From: a bacterium UBP4_UBA6127
GTDB taxonomy: Bacteria > UBP4 > UBA4092
Reading direction: 5' to 3'
Assembly: GCA_002428325.1 (NCBI GenBank)
Contig: DIVR01000041.1
Coordinates: forward strand, 1-23,255
DNA: 23,255 nt
Part shown: positions 13,986 through 20,894 of the stretch, piece by piece
Layout: every line of letters starts with the position of its first letter
How positions within the stretch are numbered: position 1 is the first letter of the stretch
Made by a program: the position numbers and the translations under genes
The notes under the pieces: generated by a model
What the model was told of the DNA's origin: nothing
The model's input: only the letters and a program-made list of their open reading frames with translations
Databases searched by the model: none

Positions 13986-15707
13986 TTATTGCAGAGGGGG
14001 ATTAGGATTATTATCTGATTCAGGTTTCTCTGGGGGTGATTGAGGCTCAGACTCCGGAGAAGTTTCAGAGGGTGTCTTCTCTTCCTGGACCGGGGACCCC
14101 TGGGGTTCATCCGGTGCTGGGGTGGTATCCTCAGCGGTTTCTGCGGCAGGGGTGGCCTGTGGGGTCTTTGCCTCTGGGGCCGGTGCCGAAGGCGGGGTAT
14201 AACTCACATAAGGCCTGAATTCAGGAGGCAGTGGGTTCGTATCTTTTTTTCTGTTAAAACAGACAGCCAATACTGCGCCAAATCCACCTAAGACTAACAG
14301 GGGAATAACGACCCAGCCTACGATGGGAATAAAACTGACAAGAATCATGATTATGATCCCGATCAGGGTCTTTTTAAAGAAAGCACCTTGTGCCCATTGA
14401 TACTTCTCCGCCAGGATTTCACCCAGCCATAAGCCCATGGTGGCATACCCTCCAATACAGGCTAATAAAAAGAGGATCCAGAGAACAGGAATAAAGGGGA
14501 TTCCTAAACAGCTGATTGCCAAAGCGAATGTAAGGGGAATAATTAACAGCATGCCAAGCAAACCAAATCCAAAGGCGGCTCCCGTATTGACCTGCAGGTA
14601 ACGGCAGGACTGTTTGATCTTATCAGGCGCCAAAAGAATCAGGATGACTAACAGGGCCAGCAACAGCATTTTGAAAAGGATGAAAGGCAGCAGCCATCCG
14701 ATATTAAATAAATGATTATTGGGAAAGTGAAAGTTTCTCTCTTTGGGCATAAACAGCTTGCCACCCAAAGGCACACTGACATTGACTCTCTCCCCTTTGA
14801 TTTGGGCCGAAGGGTCAATTTGAAGTTTTCCGCCGACGGAGACCACATCTCCATTTATGATAGCTTTGGGTCCGGCAATGATGGAACCTCCTACCGAAAC
14901 CACATCGCCGGTAACGGTTCCTTCCACATGGACACTGCCCATGATAGCGACCACATCTCCCTGGACACTCTGGCCTTCCTTGATATGAATATCAGAATTG
15001 GTTTGGACAATATCTTCTTTAATGTTACTAGAAGCTGTCTGGACTGGATTGATGCCTGCGGTCAGGGTCAGAGGACCTTCATAGATGCCGCCATTACCCC
15101 GAAAATCGCAAACCCGGACAGACAGCAGATTGGGTTTACCGGCTTTAACTTTTTCGGGAGGAATGGCATATATTCTTAACTGTGATTCGGCGCTTTTAGA
15201 TTCATTGCCGATATGACCCACCAGTTCCCCATTAAAGTAAGTCCAATCCAAATCATCTATTTTTCCTAATGAAAGAAAGACCGTCTGGCCAGACCAGTTA
15301 CTGGGAATCTCAATGGTTTTTCGATACCAGGCAAACCCTGAATAAGGTTTATTAAGATCATCCAAAGTCCAGAGTTTGTTGATTTCAGTAATTCCTTCTT
15401 CTTCCCATGTTTTGGGGGCTTTAATTTCTTTCCAGGCTTTATCATTGAACTTAGCGGACTGCCAGTTTTTGGTTAATCCGGTATCTTCAGGGTCGGTTTG
15501 AAATTTCCAGACTCCTTCCAGGGAGAGGGTATCTCCCATGGAATCATGGGCGGCAACCGTATCTTTAGCGACCGAAACGGCTTTATCAGCGGCATGGGCC
15601 GGATGCAGCATCAGGGCGCTCAATATTATGGCGAAAGTCAGGAATAATCCCAAGGTCAGCCATCTTCGATTGGTACGGGTCAATAATCGTTTGTATTTCA
15701 TCTTCAT
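13986..15707 (-). CDS. Exported jelly-roll / bactofilin-like / multi-TM envelope protein
   Basis: 573 residues with an unusual domain order. Signal peptide 1-39 (cleavage after AHA); a galactose-binding-like jelly-roll domain at about 55-217, like the sugar-binding domain of beta-galactosidases (LEGVWKFQTDPED, GFAWYRKTIEIP, FNGELVGHIG, VRVCDFRGNGGI); a bactofilin-like beta-solenoid region at 234-312 with repeated GDVV-x-V/I-x-GS units; four to five membrane segments from about 336 to 483; then a 90-residue Pro/Glu/Ser/Thr-rich tail ending at 573. AAGGAGAAAG precedes ATG 15707. It is the third gene of an operon with an ECF sigma factor and anti-sigma factor, suggesting an envelope-stress output or sensor. 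Solenoid-plus-TM proteins near ECF sigma genes are known in other bacteria; the jelly-roll fusion seems less usual. Function unknown. Confidence 0.8.
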   Translation of the reverse strand: MKMKYKRLLTRTNRRWLTLGLFLTFAIILSALMLHPAHAADKAVSVAKDTVAAHDSMGDTLSLEGVWKFQTDPEDTGLTKNWQSAKFNDKAWKEIKAPKTWEEEGITEINKLWTLDDLNKPYSGFAWYRKTIEIPSNWSGQTVFLSLGKIDDLDWTYFNGELVGHIGNESKSAESQLRIYAIPPEKVKAGKPNLLSVRVCDFRGNGGIYEGPLTLTAGINPVQTASSNIKEDIVQTNSDIHIKEGQSVQGDVVAIMGSVHVEGTVTGDVVSVGGSIIAGPKAIINGDVVSVGGKLQIDPSAQIKGERVNVSVPLGGKLFMPKERNFHFPNNHLFNIGWLLPFILFKMLLLALLVILILLAPDKIKQSCRYLQVNTGAAFGFGLLGMLLIIPLTFALAISCLGIPFIPVLWILFLLACIGGYATMGLWLGEILAEKYQWAQGAFFKKTLIGIIIMILVSFIPIVGWVVIPLLVLGGFGAVLAVCFNRKKDTNPLPPEFRPYVSYTPPSAPAPEAKTPQATPAAETAEDTTPAPDEPQGSPVQEEKTPSETSPESEPQSPPEKPESDNNPNPPLQ

Positions 15708-15736
15708 TTTTCTTTCTCCTTATTTAAGGCTGTGAA

Positions 15737-16312
15737 TTACACAGTAAATAATCCAAAGTATCCTTTTTCTTTTTTATAATGGAACCAGATAGCCATTCCC
15801 AATAACAGAATCAGGTTGACGGTTAAAATGGGACTCAGCAGGGGCCATAGATCCAGCATGATTTTAAGGGAGAGTTGGCAGAATTCTTCTGCTTCGGCGA
15901 TCCCTTTAGCTCCGAAAATGAGGCTTTTACTGATAACTTCTCCCAGGGTGGGGAGGGTCCAATGGAGATTTTCCCAATAATTTCTCAGGTAATAACCGGT
16001 GGCCGCCAATATGGCCAATCCTGACAGGTAAGAAAGGGTCATTCCGCTGAACCAAGGCAGAAATCTAATCGCAGGTATTATGGCAGGTTCTGCTTGAATC
16101 TTTGCCATAATGGAGGATTTCAAACTCAGAGGAGGTTCTGCCATAGGAATCCCATCCAGTTCCCGGGTGAGCTGGAGATAAGATTCATATTCTTTTTGGC
16201 AGCTGGGACACTGGTTCAGGTGTTCTTGAACCTCAGCTGATTCAGCTTCAGTCAGCCAGCCTTCCATGAAATCGGTTAATTGTTCTTTACAGGATGTATG
16301 GGTTAAGTTCAT
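15737..16312 (-). CDS. Membrane anti-sigma factor with zinc-binding HC2 domain
   Basis: 191 residues from the preferred start ATG 16312, which overlaps the sigma gene's stop as ATGA (16309-16312) and is preceded by GGGAGA at 8-nt spacing; another in-frame ATG at 16327 has no such site. The N-terminal zf-HC2 motif is a Cys in TSCKEQL followed by H-x3-C-x2-C (HLNQCPSC), the ZAS-type sigma-binding fold. Two membrane segments are predicted (roughly residues 90-110 and 155-180 in this numbering), with the zinc domain cytoplasmic. It should hold the adjacent ECF sigma factor inactive until a signal at the envelope releases it; signal and protease dependence are unknown. Confidence 0.9.
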   Translation of the reverse strand: MNLTHTSCKEQLTDFMEGWLTEAESAEVQEHLNQCPSCQKEYESYLQLTRELDGIPMAEPPLSLKSSIMAKIQAEPAIIPAIRFLPWFSGMTLSYLSGLAILAATGYYLRNYWENLHWTLPTLGEVISKSLIFGAKGIAEAEEFCQLSLKIMLDLWPLLSPILTVNLILLLGMAIWFHYKKEKGYFGLFTV

Positions 16313-16917
16313 GGGTTCATCTCCCATTTGGTTTTCAGGAGTTGCCTGGCCCGATGGAGCTGGACTTTAATGGTACCAACAGGCACTTCCAAGGTCTGGG
16401 CAATCTCTTCCACTTTCATTTCTTTCATGTGCCGGAGAATCAATACCGATCTGGATGGTTCCGGCAGGCTTTGAATCAATAATTGCAGATGTTCACTGGA
16501 TTCCCGGGCTGATAAGGTCTCTCTGACATCAGGTTCTGGGCTGGCCGGATCCATGGATAAGGATTCTCCCTCTCCCTCTGAATCTTTCTTATATCCGGGA
16601 GATTCCAGGGAAACCTGAGGTTTCCGGGTTCGCAGGGCATCGATAGTTACATTTCTGGTAATCTTCAGCAGCCAGGGGCCAAAGGGATATTCCTGCTTAT
16701 ATTGCTCTAATGACCGGTAAGCTTTCATAAAGGCCTCCTGGGATAATTCCAAGGCATCCTCAGGATTGCCGGATAATCGATAACAGAGGTTATACACAGC
16801 TCTCTGATACCGTTCCACCAGGGGCTCGAAAGCCGCTGGATTCCCGGATATGCATTCCCGAATCCATTGTTGGTCCGTTTTATTCGGGTCTGTGCCATTT
16901 ATTGCCTCCATCATCAT
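16309..16917 (-). CDS. ECF-family RNA polymerase sigma factor (RpoE-like)
   Basis: 202 residues. Region 2 spans about 26-97 (AAFEPLVERYQRAVYNLCYR, the DALELSQEAFMKAYRSL helix, then PFGPWLLKITRNVTIDALR), a 45-residue acidic linker follows, and region 4 (about 148-198) contains LPEPSRSVLILRHMKEMKVEEIA and a helix-turn-helix ending GTIKVQLHRARQLLK. Three consecutive ATG codons (16917, 16914, 16911) could start it; none has a good ribosome binding site, and the predicted promoter leaves only about 8 nt of leader. The gene is co-transcribed with its anti-sigma factor and a bactofilin-like envelope protein. Confidence 0.93.
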   Translation of the reverse strand: MMMEAINGTDPNKTDQQWIRECISGNPAAFEPLVERYQRAVYNLCYRLSGNPEDALELSQEAFMKAYRSLEQYKQEYPFGPWLLKITRNVTIDALRTRKPQVSLESPGYKKDSEGEGESLSMDPASPEPDVRETLSARESSEHLQLLIQSLPEPSRSVLILRHMKEMKVEEIAQTLEVPVGTIKVQLHRARQLLKTKWEMNP

Positions 16918-16932
16918 CTATCCATTCTATAG

Positions 16933-16960
16933 ATACGTGACCTCTCTTGCTATGGTTTCA
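16933..16960 (-). promoter_or_regulatory. Sigma-W-like ECF promoter, probable autoregulation of the sigma gene
   Basis: On the minus strand TGAAAC (16960 to 16955) and CGTAT (16937 to 16933) are separated by 17 nt. This matches the ECF consensus of Bacillus sigma-W (TGAAAC, N16-17, CGTA). It lies 15 nt before the first ATG of the ECF sigma gene, the place expected for an autoregulated promoter. Recognition by this particular sigma factor is inferred. Confidence 0.6.
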
Positions 16961-16988
16961 ATTTTTTTTCTTATAAGGAGAGGGTAAC

Positions 16989-17063
16989 ATGAAAATCGAG
17001 ATAAAAAAGGAATCATTACCACTAGGTGAGGGTGCTTCCCAGAAGCTGACAATATTAGCTTAG
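16989..17063 (+). CDS. Possible 24-codon small ORF
   Basis: ATG 16989 is placed 8 nt after AAGGAG (16975-16980), the best ribosome binding site in this intergenic region, and reads 24 codons to TAG: it begins MKIEIKKESLPLGEG and ends QKLTILA. No membrane segment or recognised motif. Its 3' half overlaps a series of small hairpins, so it could be a leader peptide. Nothing but the start signal supports translation. Confidence 0.25.
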   Translation: MKIEIKKESLPLGEGASQKLTILA

Positions 17064-17218
17064 AAATGGCTACCTTTGGAGTAGCGACCCGTTGGGTTAT
17101 TTTGGCAGGAACAAGATAACTTAAATCTACCTAATCAATAATATCTTGTCTCCGGAAAAACTAAGTATTCTGTAGAAGAGAGAGTTTTATAGGATATTTC
17201 AAGTTTCATAAGCCTTGG

Positions 17219-17236
17219 TTTTGACAGCTGTCAAAA
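17219..17236. promoter_or_regulatory. 18-bp perfect palindrome, candidate operator
   Basis: TTTTGACAGCTGTCAAAA is identical to its reverse complement. It contains TTGACA in both orientations, so a -35 element could be embedded, but no well-spaced -10 follows on the plus strand. The symmetry suits a dimeric repressor; no regulator gene in this window is an obvious partner. Confidence 0.4.
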
Positions 17237-17409
17237 TATAACTGATTTATTATCAATATTCTAGATTTTTGGTTGCTGTTAAAAACCACTCAAACAGATG
17301 ACTTCGAACTTGGTAGCTCCGGTTGGAGGATTGGATATTTTCCATCGCCCTGCTGGCCGAAATCAGATATACTTTTCCTACCATAACGAAAAAACAGGGT
17401 TGATTTGAA

Positions 17410-18600
17410 GTGAACAGGCCATTTACAGAGAAATATAAGATTATTCATGCCCGGAAACGGCGGCTGACCGCTTTAGCGGATACCCTGCTGAGTCCGGTTT
17501 ATCGGCTGAAGAGAGGCCCGCTGGATCCCCCCATTCCCTGGGGGAAAATTAAGAAGATACTGGTCATTCGGACAGCCTATATTGGGGATGTCTTAATGAC
17601 TCTCCCTATCCTGAAACCTTTAAAACTGCAATGTCCTCAGGCAAAGATTCATTTTTTAACTCCCACTGCCGCTGCTTCCTTGTTAGAAAACCATCCTTAT
17701 CTGGATAAGATTATTTCTTATGATGCCTTCTGGTTCTATAAGCGGGAGAATTGGTTTTCTCAATACTGGGCGGTAATAAAGGAATTGAAGAAGGAATCTT
17801 ATGATTTGATTATTGAAGCTCGAGGGGATATCCGGGATTTATTATTTCTGGTCAGGCCGTTGAAAGCTTCTTATAAAACGGCTTATGCTTATGGGGGAGG
17901 AGAATATTTCCTTTCTCACCCGGTTCCCTATCCTGAGATTATCCATAAAACCGATGGCCATTTGAATATTCTGGAGCATCTGGGAGTCCCCATCCTCCCG
18001 GAGGACCGGGAGATGAAGATTTATCTTCAGGAAAAAGAAATTTCTCAGGCCCAAGAAACCCTTTCAAAATTAGGGATTAATTTTGATTTACCTTTGGTGG
18101 GAATACACCCTGGGGGAAGGAAACCCCTTAAATCCTGGCCGTCGGACAGATATGGAATATTGGCTAAAAACCTTCAGAATCAAACCAAGGCACAGATATT
18201 GGTTACGGGAACCCCTGAAGAAATCCCCATAATTGATGAAATGAGAGAAGCGGCTGGGATTCCCCTGATTGTTTTGGCCGGGAAAACCAGTTTCCGGGAG
18301 ATGGCTGCCCTTATTTCCTATTGTAATCTGTTTATTACCAATGATTCAGCTCCTATGCACCTGGCGGTTTCGGTGGGGACACCCACTTTAGCTCTTTTGG
18401 GTCCATCCAAATCATTGGAGACAGCTCCCTATGGAACTCTACACCAATTTCTGGAAGAGGATTATCCCTGCCGATGGACGTGTGATGAGGACCAATGTTA
18501 CTATAAGGAATATCAGGCCTGTATGAAGGCATTGACTGTGGAAAGGGTTATTCAAACAGCGGTGGAAATGCTGAATGAGACGACCCATTATATAAAGTAA
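17410..18600 (+). CDS. Glycosyltransferase family 9 (ADP-heptose:LPS heptosyltransferase-like)
   Basis: 396 residues, usual GT9 size with a 45-residue basic N-terminal extension. N-terminal Rossmann segment KKILVIRTAYIGDVLMTLP (the family's IGD-V/L-T/S-P motif), C-terminal donor-binding features GIHPGG (about residues 229-234) and FITNDSAPMHLAVSVGTPTLALLG, followed by a Cys-bearing tail (PCRWTC, QCYY, ACM) common in GT9. Members transfer heptose or related sugars to lipopolysaccharide core or other glycans; the donor here is unknown. The start is GTG 17410, with only a weak AGGG upstream. The DUF362 gene follows 25 nt after the stop and is probably co-transcribed. Presence of a heptosyltransferase-type enzyme favours a diderm envelope. 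Confidence 0.88.
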   Translation: MNRPFTEKYKIIHARKRRLTALADTLLSPVYRLKRGPLDPPIPWGKIKKILVIRTAYIGDVLMTLPILKPLKLQCPQAKIHFLTPTAAASLLENHPYLDKIISYDAFWFYKRENWFSQYWAVIKELKKESYDLIIEARGDIRDLLFLVRPLKASYKTAYAYGGGEYFLSHPVPYPEIIHKTDGHLNILEHLGVPILPEDREMKIYLQEKEISQAQETLSKLGINFDLPLVGIHPGGRKPLKSWPSDRYGILAKNLQNQTKAQILVTGTPEEIPIIDEMREAAGIPLIVLAGKTSFREMAALISYCNLFITNDSAPMHLAVSVGTPTLALLGPSKSLETAPYGTLHQFLEEDYPCRWTCDEDQCYYKEYQACMKALTVERVIQTAVEMLNETTHYIK

Positions 18601-18625
18601 TGATATATGTGAGGCACTTTTAAGG

Positions 18626-19873
18626 ATGGAATTCAGATTTTCAGCTGTTTCAGCCAGTACCCGCCGTAAGATTCAGGAATCCCTTTTTACTGAACTAGCC
18701 AAATATCTGGATTTATTTCCTGCGTCCAAGGATGCCCGGATTTTCCTGAAACCCAATTTAAATTCCAATATGAATGCCTTGACCGGCAATACCACTGATT
18801 TGAGAGTGATTGCGTCGGTCATTGAGTTCCTGAAAGCCCAGGGTTATCACAAAATATCCATGGGCGAAGGCACCAACAGTGGTTTTTACCGCAACCAGAT
18901 CAGTGTCATTGAACGGCTTAAAATTAATGAGTTAGGCAAATATTACGGGGTGGATGTCCTGGACCTCAATTATGCGGAAACCTTCGATATCCCTTTTGAA
19001 AATGGTATTTTAGCCCAAGCTGCCAAACCCGTCATTGAAACTGATTTCCTGATTAATCTCCCTAAACTCAAAATGCATTTTGAAGTGGGGATCACCGCTT
19101 GCCTGAAAAATCTTATGGGGACTCTGGTCGGACAGCCGAATAAGAAAAAGACCCATGACAGCCTTTGTAAGAATATCTTGAATATTAATAGAGTCATTAA
19201 ACCTGATTTGCATATCCTGGATGCGGTTATTGCCATGGAAGGAACCGGTCCGACCCGGGGAACACCCATCCCTCTGAATACCTTGTTGATAGGAACAGAC
19301 CCTTATTTATTGGATTTGGCTTGCGCGAAACTGGCCCAATTTGAGCCTTCTCAGGTAAGGCTTCTGGCTGAAGCCATACACCAGGGATTGATTACCCAAA
19401 AACATTTTGAATTTCTGGGAGAACATCCATTCCTGGCTTTCAGTAAACCCATGCAGCAACCTAAGGTCAATCCGCTGGTAGGGTTTATCCATTCTCCCAA
19501 ACGACAGAAATTCTTCCTGAAAATCAGGAATACGGCTTTTTTCAATACCGTCTGCAATACGGATTTTGCCCAGGAAATTCTTTTTCATACCGGGTTGAGG
19601 CAGGACAAATTCCTGAAAGATGACTTAAAGATTGATAAACTGACCCTCAATGAGAAATGCCTTCCCGGCTGTGTTATTTGCCGGGAGTATTGCCCCGTCT
19701 CCCTGGAACTCCCCCAGGCCTTTAAAACCGGGTTGGAAGGTTGTATCCATTGTATGTATTGTTATTCGGTCTGTCCGGTGGAAGCCATTGATTTTCATGG
19801 GGTGAAAGGCTTTTTTGAGGAACAGGAAAAACAATATGCTTCCCGGATTCGGCAGAATGCCAATCAGGGATAA
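18626..19873 (+). CDS. DUF362 protein with C-terminal double 4Fe-4S ferredoxin domain
   Basis: 415 residues. The DUF362 part (about 1-290) shows IFLKPNLNS (residues 39-47), DFLINLPKLKMH, TACLKNLMG and GTDPYLLDLACAKL. The C-terminus has two cluster motifs, C345-x3-C349-x2-C352-x3-C356 and C373-x2-C376-x2-C379-x3-C383; the first is slightly irregular (x3 at the beginning). Many DUF362 proteins are annotated as uncharacterised Fe-S proteins, and their reaction is unknown. The ribosome binding site is poor (GAGG 13 nt upstream, or AAGG directly abutting ATG 18626), which suggests coupling to the glycosyltransferase gene. An oxygen-sensitive redox role is inferred only from the clusters. Confidence 0.88.
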   Translation: MEFRFSAVSASTRRKIQESLFTELAKYLDLFPASKDARIFLKPNLNSNMNALTGNTTDLRVIASVIEFLKAQGYHKISMGEGTNSGFYRNQISVIERLKINELGKYYGVDVLDLNYAETFDIPFENGILAQAAKPVIETDFLINLPKLKMHFEVGITACLKNLMGTLVGQPNKKKTHDSLCKNILNINRVIKPDLHILDAVIAMEGTGPTRGTPIPLNTLLIGTDPYLLDLACAKLAQFEPSQVRLLAEAIHQGLITQKHFEFLGEHPFLAFSKPMQQPKVNPLVGFIHSPKRQKFFLKIRNTAFFNTVCNTDFAQEILFHTGLRQDKFLKDDLKIDKLTLNEKCLPGCVICREYCPVSLELPQAFKTGLEGCIHCMYCYSVCPVEAIDFHGVKGFFEEQEKQYASRIRQNANQG

Positions 19874-19890
19874 TAATCAGTAAAAATCGA

Positions 19891-19936
19891 CATTAAAAAA
19901 GGACTCTGAACCTTCAGGCTCAGAATCCTTTTTTTA
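19891..19936. terminator. Bidirectional terminator between DUF362 gene and zinc-ribbon gene
   Basis: AAAAAAGGACTCTGAACC (19895-19912) pairs with GGCTCAGAATCCTTTTTTT (19918-19935) around a small loop. A-run and T-run flank the stem on either side, so both converging transcripts can end here; pairing is better on the minus strand, where the two imperfect positions become G-U pairs. Confidence 0.85.
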
Positions 19937-19976
19937 TCATCTTTTTCTTTTAGCCCGGCCAGAAATCCCTTATGAA

Positions 19977-20198
19977 TCAGACATTCGATGAATTCTGAAT
20001 CATATAGAACTGGGTTCTGGTACCTGGATTGGTAAGAATCATCATCACGCTGCAGGTCGGGCAGACCAGGTAATTGGATTCCTGTCCTTCCATCCGGGTT
20101 TTTAACCATTCAGCATCAATCATCTCGCCGCAAAGGATACATCTCATCGCGGGAGTTCCTACCAATTCTGCTGTTTCAATGTAATCGAATCGTCTCAT
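19977..20198 (-). CDS. Small zinc-ribbon-like protein, 73 residues
   Basis: Start ATG 20198 is preceded by a near-ideal AAGGAGGT at about 6-nt spacing, strong support for a real small gene. Two CxxC pairs, CILCGE (C20, C23) and CPTC (C46, C49), would bind one zinc. The C-terminus (ILTNPGTRTQFYMIQNSS) is not recognised. Nothing identifies the role; small zinc-ribbon proteins often bind nucleic acids or act as protein adaptors. It shares the strand and general layout with the 86-residue protein upstream. Confidence 0.7.
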   Translation of the reverse strand: MRRFDYIETAELVGTPAMRCILCGEMIDAEWLKTRMEGQESNYLVCPTCSVMMILTNPGTRTQFYMIQNSSNV

Positions 20199-20336
20199 GG
20201 TAGACCTCCTTGAAGAGATTTTATTCCTGCTTATTCCTACTTAAAACATACTGCAATGGCTTTTAGTTCCTCTTCTGAGACCTGATTCACATCCCGGCTT
20301 TTTCTGTGATGATATCTTTTCTACATCAAGGGCAAA

Positions 20337-20597
20337 TCAGATCATCATCCGGAAATTGCACCGATTGCACCAGACGCCCCCTCGATTGAGGTTCTGGGTG
20401 TCTGTCAACCGCATGGCAACCAGTTCACCGGTCCCGCAAAAGGGACAAGCCCCTGCGGGTTGAGATTGTTCTCCCGCCTCAAAGAAGATTTCCATGATTC
20501 TATGCATTTCCCTCTCGATATAAGGTCGGGATAATTCTTTTAATTGGGGTTTTACTTTTGCTGTCGGGGGGACAGCATCAGCTGTTCGGGCACACAT
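20337..20597 (-). CDS. Small zinc-ribbon protein, 86 residues
   Basis: Start ATG 20597 follows AAGGAGGA at 11-nt spacing on the minus strand. The N-terminal half contains a charged helix (KELSRPYIEREMHRIMEIFF), and the C-terminal half is a zinc ribbon: CPFCG (C51, C54) and CNRC (C77, C80), ending in FRMMI. The ribbon resembles restriction-alleviation/Lar-like or phage zinc-ribbon folds only in general form. Function unknown. A TATAAT about 100 nt upstream may be its promoter. Confidence 0.65.
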   Translation of the reverse strand: MCARTADAVPPTAKVKPQLKELSRPYIEREMHRIMEIFFEAGEQSQPAGACPFCGTGELVAMRLTDTQNLNRGGVWCNRCNFRMMI

Positions 20598-20702
20598 CGC
20601 TACTTATATCCTCCTTGGTTCATTCAGCCGGTTCTGGGAAAAGCGGTCGTGACTCCGGCATCAACGGGATCTTTCTGGATCCTACTTCCTTCCCTTAATA
20701 CT

Positions 20703-20729
20703 ATTATAGCCCATTTAGGGTTGAGTCAC
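20703..20729 (-). promoter_or_regulatory. Possible promoter for the zinc-ribbon genes
   Basis: Perfect TATAAT on the minus strand (20708 to 20703) with GTGACT (20729 to 20724) 15 nt upstream as a poor -35. It would give a leader of about 100 nt before ATG 20597. The spacing is short, so the -35 is uncertain. Confidence 0.35.
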
Positions 20730-20758
20730 TTTTTATCCCAGAACCCTTTTTTCGGTAG

Positions 20759-20801
20759 GGAGTCTGACCCAGGCTGTGACCATCAGCCTGGGTCCCTCTC
20801 C
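20759..20801. repeat. Long inverted repeat between purF terminator and the zinc-ribbon promoter
   Basis: GACCCAGGCTG (20766-20776) and CAGCCTGGGTC (20784-20794) form a perfect 11-bp stem with a 7-nt loop; after a 3x3 internal loop GGAG (20759-20762) pairs with CTCC (20798-20801). No T-run follows on either strand. It could be an operator or part of the leader region. Confidence 0.5.
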
Positions 20802-20823
20802 GAATCCCCTCCGTTTACGGGCC

Positions 20824-20862
20824 AAAAGAAAAACCGGACTGGCAGAGAATGCCAATCCGGTT
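20824..20862 (-). terminator. Terminator of purF
   Basis: On the minus strand AACCGGATTGGCA (20862 to 20850) pairs with TGCCAGTCCGGTT (20844 to 20832) through a 5-nt loop with one G-U pair, followed by TTTTTCTTTT (20833 to 20824 region). It lies 33 bp past the purF stop. Confidence 0.9.
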
Positions 20863-20894
20863 AGAAATAGTCTAAAAGGTTCCTGATAAAAGAG

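Larger units (their letters stand above)
16961..17409. other. Intergenic region with hairpins and palindrome, no standard gene
   Basis: Divergent spacer between the ECF sigma gene (minus) and the glycosyltransferase gene (plus). It holds the small ORF at 16989, four successive hairpins (GCTTC/GAAGC 17034-17046, GCTAC/GTAGC 17069-17085, ACCC/GGGT 17087-17097, ACAAGATA/TATCTTGT 17111-17149) and an 18-bp palindrome (17219-17236). From 17240 to 17409 nothing convincing is seen. No tRNA and no riboswitch class is recognised. Confidence 0.5.

Noticed and set aside
17016..17120. TAGGTGAGG followed by small hairpins, reminiscent of an M-box magnesium riboswitch
   Set aside because: Only the short core string resembles it; the remaining conserved core and the closing P1 stem cannot be matched, and the next gene is a glycosyltransferase, not a magnesium transporter.
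17281..17345. Stretch with TTCGAA and GGTTGGAGG resembling tRNA pieces
   Set aside because: No acceptor stem or cloverleaf can be drawn around it.
19864..20109. 81-codon minus-strand frame overlapping the 73-residue zinc-ribbon gene
   Set aside because: It runs through the bidirectional terminator and lacks the CxxC motifs; the other frame has an ideal ribosome binding site.
20237..20290. 17-codon minus-strand ORF (GTG start) between the two zinc-ribbon genes, protein-like in composition
   Set aside because: No proper ribosome binding site, too short to judge and no homology visible.
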